From Gloeophyllum trabeum ATCC 11539 (lineage: Eukaryota > Basidiomycota > Agaricomycetes > Gloeophyllales > Gloeophyllaceae): a stretch of DNA of 46,824 nucleotides. The notes under the pieces were generated by a model that made no database searches, was not told the DNA's origin, and saw nothing but the letters and a program-made list of their open reading frames with translations. The stretch is from positions 422,577-469,400 of the forward strand of contig NW_006920429.1 of assembly GCF_000344685.1 (NCBI RefSeq). The letters run 5' to 3'. Below are positions 44,389 to 46,824 of the stretch, in pieces. Both the position numbers and the translations under genes were made by a program. The first letter of the stretch is position 1. Each line of letters starts with the position of its first letter.

Positions 44389-45877
44389 TTACAACTTGCT
44401 TTTCTCAACCTTCTTGATATACGCAATCCCACCACCCAGGGCAACCTAGCTCGCCGAGGCTCCTCAGCACCACTGCCAGCCATCAAGAGCAACCCAGAAA
44501 CACGCACCTTCCCCGAGGTCAAGTTCTTCGTCACAAAGCTCACCTCGACTGTCCCATCGGGCCCGGGCCCGACCTCCCAAGCGCTCGTCTCGAGCGCATC
44601 TCCGGGCTTCACGGGCGACGTGAACCGGCAGCCGTAGAACTTCAGCGCGTGCGGGTCGTTCCCGCCGATCGCGGAGAGGAGCGCGCGCGCGGCGAAGCCG
44701 TACGTCGAGAGCCCGTGAAGGATGCAGCCGCCGAAGCCGCCTGCCTGCCCGATCTTGGGATCTGCAAAGAGGAAAGGTCAGTAACTCCGGTTCAGCGGGG
44801 TCCGAGGAGGAAGTGCGAGCGCCGTTGATGGGAAACTCACCGATGTGTAGGGGGTTGTAGTCCCCGCTGAGGCGGTAGACGATGGCTTGCTCGGGGGTCG
44901 TCTGGTCCGTGACGACCCAGTCGGGCTTCCTGTCCTTGGGTATCGGTTTTGCTTGCGGAGGCCCCGCGATCACTTTGTCAAACTTCTGACCCGTGGCCTT
45001 TGAGCCGATGTGGAATGCGGAACTCTATGTTATAAGCCAGCGACGTCTGAGCCTGCATATACGGTGCTAGGTAATAGCGAAGTGACTGACGTAGAGTTTG
45101 GCATATGCAGTCCCGTTCGAATCAGTCAGAATATTCTCCGCGTCCACGATGATACCAGACTCTGGGGGGCGTCATGTTCAATCCATTACTGAGTCTACTA
45201 GCAACGCCACTTACTATTTTCATGCACGCCGCATATCCTCTGCTTCAACTTCCATCCTGCGCCGCTCACCGGCGGCAGGGGCTTCAGAATCTCAATGAAT
45301 TGGCTTCCATGGACCTACACTCATAAGTTTGGATGATGTAAGAAAAGGAATACTAGGATGCTGTACTGACAACACGGTTGGGATTAAACGCGGGCAGGCC
45401 TGGCGTGCCCTCCATCTTTGACCGCTCAGAGAACAGATTGACGTCCTGATCCTCCCCTGGTATCAAGACGTGAATCCTGAGAGGCATGATGTGACACCAA
45501 ATCTGTAAACGCACCTTTCAAACCGAGAACGACCGGATAGGTTGGGAAAGGAGCCCATGACTTGTCTACACAACCACTTAGAATGAGCTCCGCATATCCA
45601 GACTCGAAGTTGGAACGAATCTAACCGAGTTCTAACCCCCAGTGCCACCCAGGTCAGTCTAACTCGCTTCGCCAACACGCTCATGCTCACCATAAACAAA
45701 CGGAAAGTCGTCCTTCTTCGCACCAATTCCTACAGCGTAGAGCAGTAGGTCGCGCTTGTTCCAGGCGACCTTTCAAACTGAAAGTTCGGATCACGCGCGT
45801 TCACCAAGGATATGAGAGCTTCGTACTGGTCTATCGGGCGACTGATGCCCTACAGCTTTGGCAAGGTCTACCGACAT
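44389..45877 (-). CDS. Peroxisomal MaoC/hydratase-2 protein
   Basis: Enoyl-CoA hydratase 2-type double hot-dog protein, about 310 residues in nine exons from ATG 45877 (MSVDLAKAVGHQSPDRP) to stop 44389. N-terminal hot dog: VAWNKRDLLLYAVGIGAKKD, WAPFPTYPVVLGLKG, NRVVHGSQFIEILKPLPPV. C-terminal hot dog: the hydratase-2 active-site motif RLSGDYNPLHIDP with the catalytic Asp and His, then GGCILHGLSTYGFAARA and FTSPVKPGDAL. It ends GGGIAYIKKVEKSKL, so SKL is a canonical type-1 peroxisomal targeting signal. Its role should be hydration of trans-2-enoyl-CoA in peroxisomal beta-oxidation. The last intron (44507-44446, 62 nt) separates the SKL exon from the rest; retaining it would replace the SKL end with an unrelated tail. 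Most splice sites are consensus; the exon 2/3 junction (FVY/DKSW) is the least certain. Confidence 0.87.
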
Positions 45878-46824
45878 CGTCTTGGACAGCGGCGGTGAGG
45901 TGAGAGCAAGTGAGTGTTGGCAGACCGCCCCGGAATGCGGGGTAATCGGAACCGGTTAATAGCCGGGAGCGTACGATCTGGTAAATTATTAGCCGCTCCC
46001 TCTTGCAACGCTGACTGTTGAGACACAAGGAGGCGTCCTCAGTAAGTAGAGAAACGTTAACGGTGCAGACCTTCACACCACAAAAGCAGATATTATTATT
46101 TACTGCAGGGGTGCTTGGACTGGACGGACATTTGATTGCCCCCATTCAGCACAGGATGTCCGGGATTGCATACACGTCGTCCGACACAACATGGGGCCAC
46201 GTCGCGTTCTTCCCGTCTACGCCATCCTTCGTGGCGCTCAGCGCCGTTCTACATATTACTAGGAAGGATGCCAAAGACCAGGCTCCTAAACCACCCGTCC
46301 TTAGCGTGGTCCTTCAACCCACCCCTACGAAGGTCACGTGACTCAAGCTCCAGCTCGTGCCGCCTGTCGAGAGTTCACAACGTATTTAGATATGTAATGC
46401 TAAGAGCTTTAATATATTGATTTTGACTGGCACTATCAGTTTAGTCCAAGTGGGCTGGGTGAAATAAATGATAAAATATGTGCAGAAGCAGATTCTCTGA
46501 GGGGGTCCAAGTTGAACTAAAGTGGTGTTGATTCCTGTATCCGGTCAGTTTGGACGTGATTTTTGACACAGAAGAAATGCCAGATCGAAGCTAAGGTATG
46601 AGACCTTTGCTATCGCGGCTTATATATTGCTAGATATACAAATATGTACATGTGTTAACAGAATGGTTTACATGCGTTTGTAATGAAATGCGGGAAACAG
46701 CCACTATTAATATGAGGTAGTCTGTGATCGGTAAGGTAACAATGCGTAAATAATAAGTGATCGTGAAAGGTATTGAAATGAGATGTGCACGAATGCAATG
46801 TCTTTGTGGTCCTGCATACGTGTG
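45878..46824. other. No confident gene
   Basis: Upstream flank of the MaoC gene. A 107-codon plus-strand frame at 46018-46341 has no recognised motif. From about 46380 on the sequence is A+T-rich and appears non-coding. Confidence 0.45.

Noticed and set aside
1..46824. CRISPR arrays, operons, ribosome-binding sites, rRNA
   Set aside because: None seen; the window is eukaryotic nuclear DNA with spliced genes, so bacterial features do not apply.

Overview
The window reads as nuclear DNA of a filamentous basidiomycete, most likely an Agaricomycete of the polypore type. Genes are split by many short GT-AG introns (about 45-90 nt). The families present are typical of that group: a FunK1-type kinase, a GH5 glucosylceramidase/sterylglucosidase-like enzyme, an orphan seven-helix membrane protein, a GH18 chitinase, and a Ty1/copia element. 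Species-level assignment is not possible from the sequence alone. All gene models below were spliced by hand from reading frames and splice signals. There is no transcript evidence.

Layout, left to right. 1-12.2 kb: a decayed GWT1 copy (+), a FunK1 kinase (+), an isolated unidentified exon (+), a TAG1-like vacuolar membrane protein (+) and a four-exon orphan gene (-). 12.6-13.0 kb: a hAT-like MITE with an 8-bp target duplication. 13.3-22.0 kb: four minus-strand genes in a row, namely two close 2-oxoglutarate/Fe(II) oxygenase paralogues, a sarcosine oxidase/fructosyl-amino-acid-oxidase-type flavoenzyme, and a third diverged oxygenase. This is the best candidate for a functional metabolic cluster. 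23.9-29.3 kb: a complete, apparently very young copia retrotransposon with identical 261-bp LTRs and a TGATA duplication. 29.3-31.1 kb: a 579-base assembly gap flanked by identical 514-bp blocks. 31.3-36.7 kb: a seven-helix membrane protein and a GH5 enzyme (both -). 37.9-38.2 kb: a long foldback and a Tourist/Harbinger-like MITE. 39.1-41.0 kb: an auxin-efflux-carrier-family transporter (+). 41.4-43.6 kb: a GH18 chitinase fused in frame to an N-terminal PX domain (-). 44.4-45.9 kb: a peroxisomal MaoC/hydratase-2 protein ending in SKL (-).

How the genes may work together. The three oxygenases and the flavin amine oxidase share strand, spacing and alternating order, which suggests oxidation of a common amino-acid- or amine-derived substrate; this is inference. 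The GH5 enzyme, TAG1-like protein, PX-chitinase and MaoC protein are unrelated housekeeping or accessory functions and look independently transcribed. The most unusual items are the PX-chitinase fusion, the oxygenase/flavoenzyme cluster, the copia primer site matching the anticodon loop of initiator tRNA, and the SKL peroxisomal signal carried on a tiny alternative-splicing-sensitive last exon.
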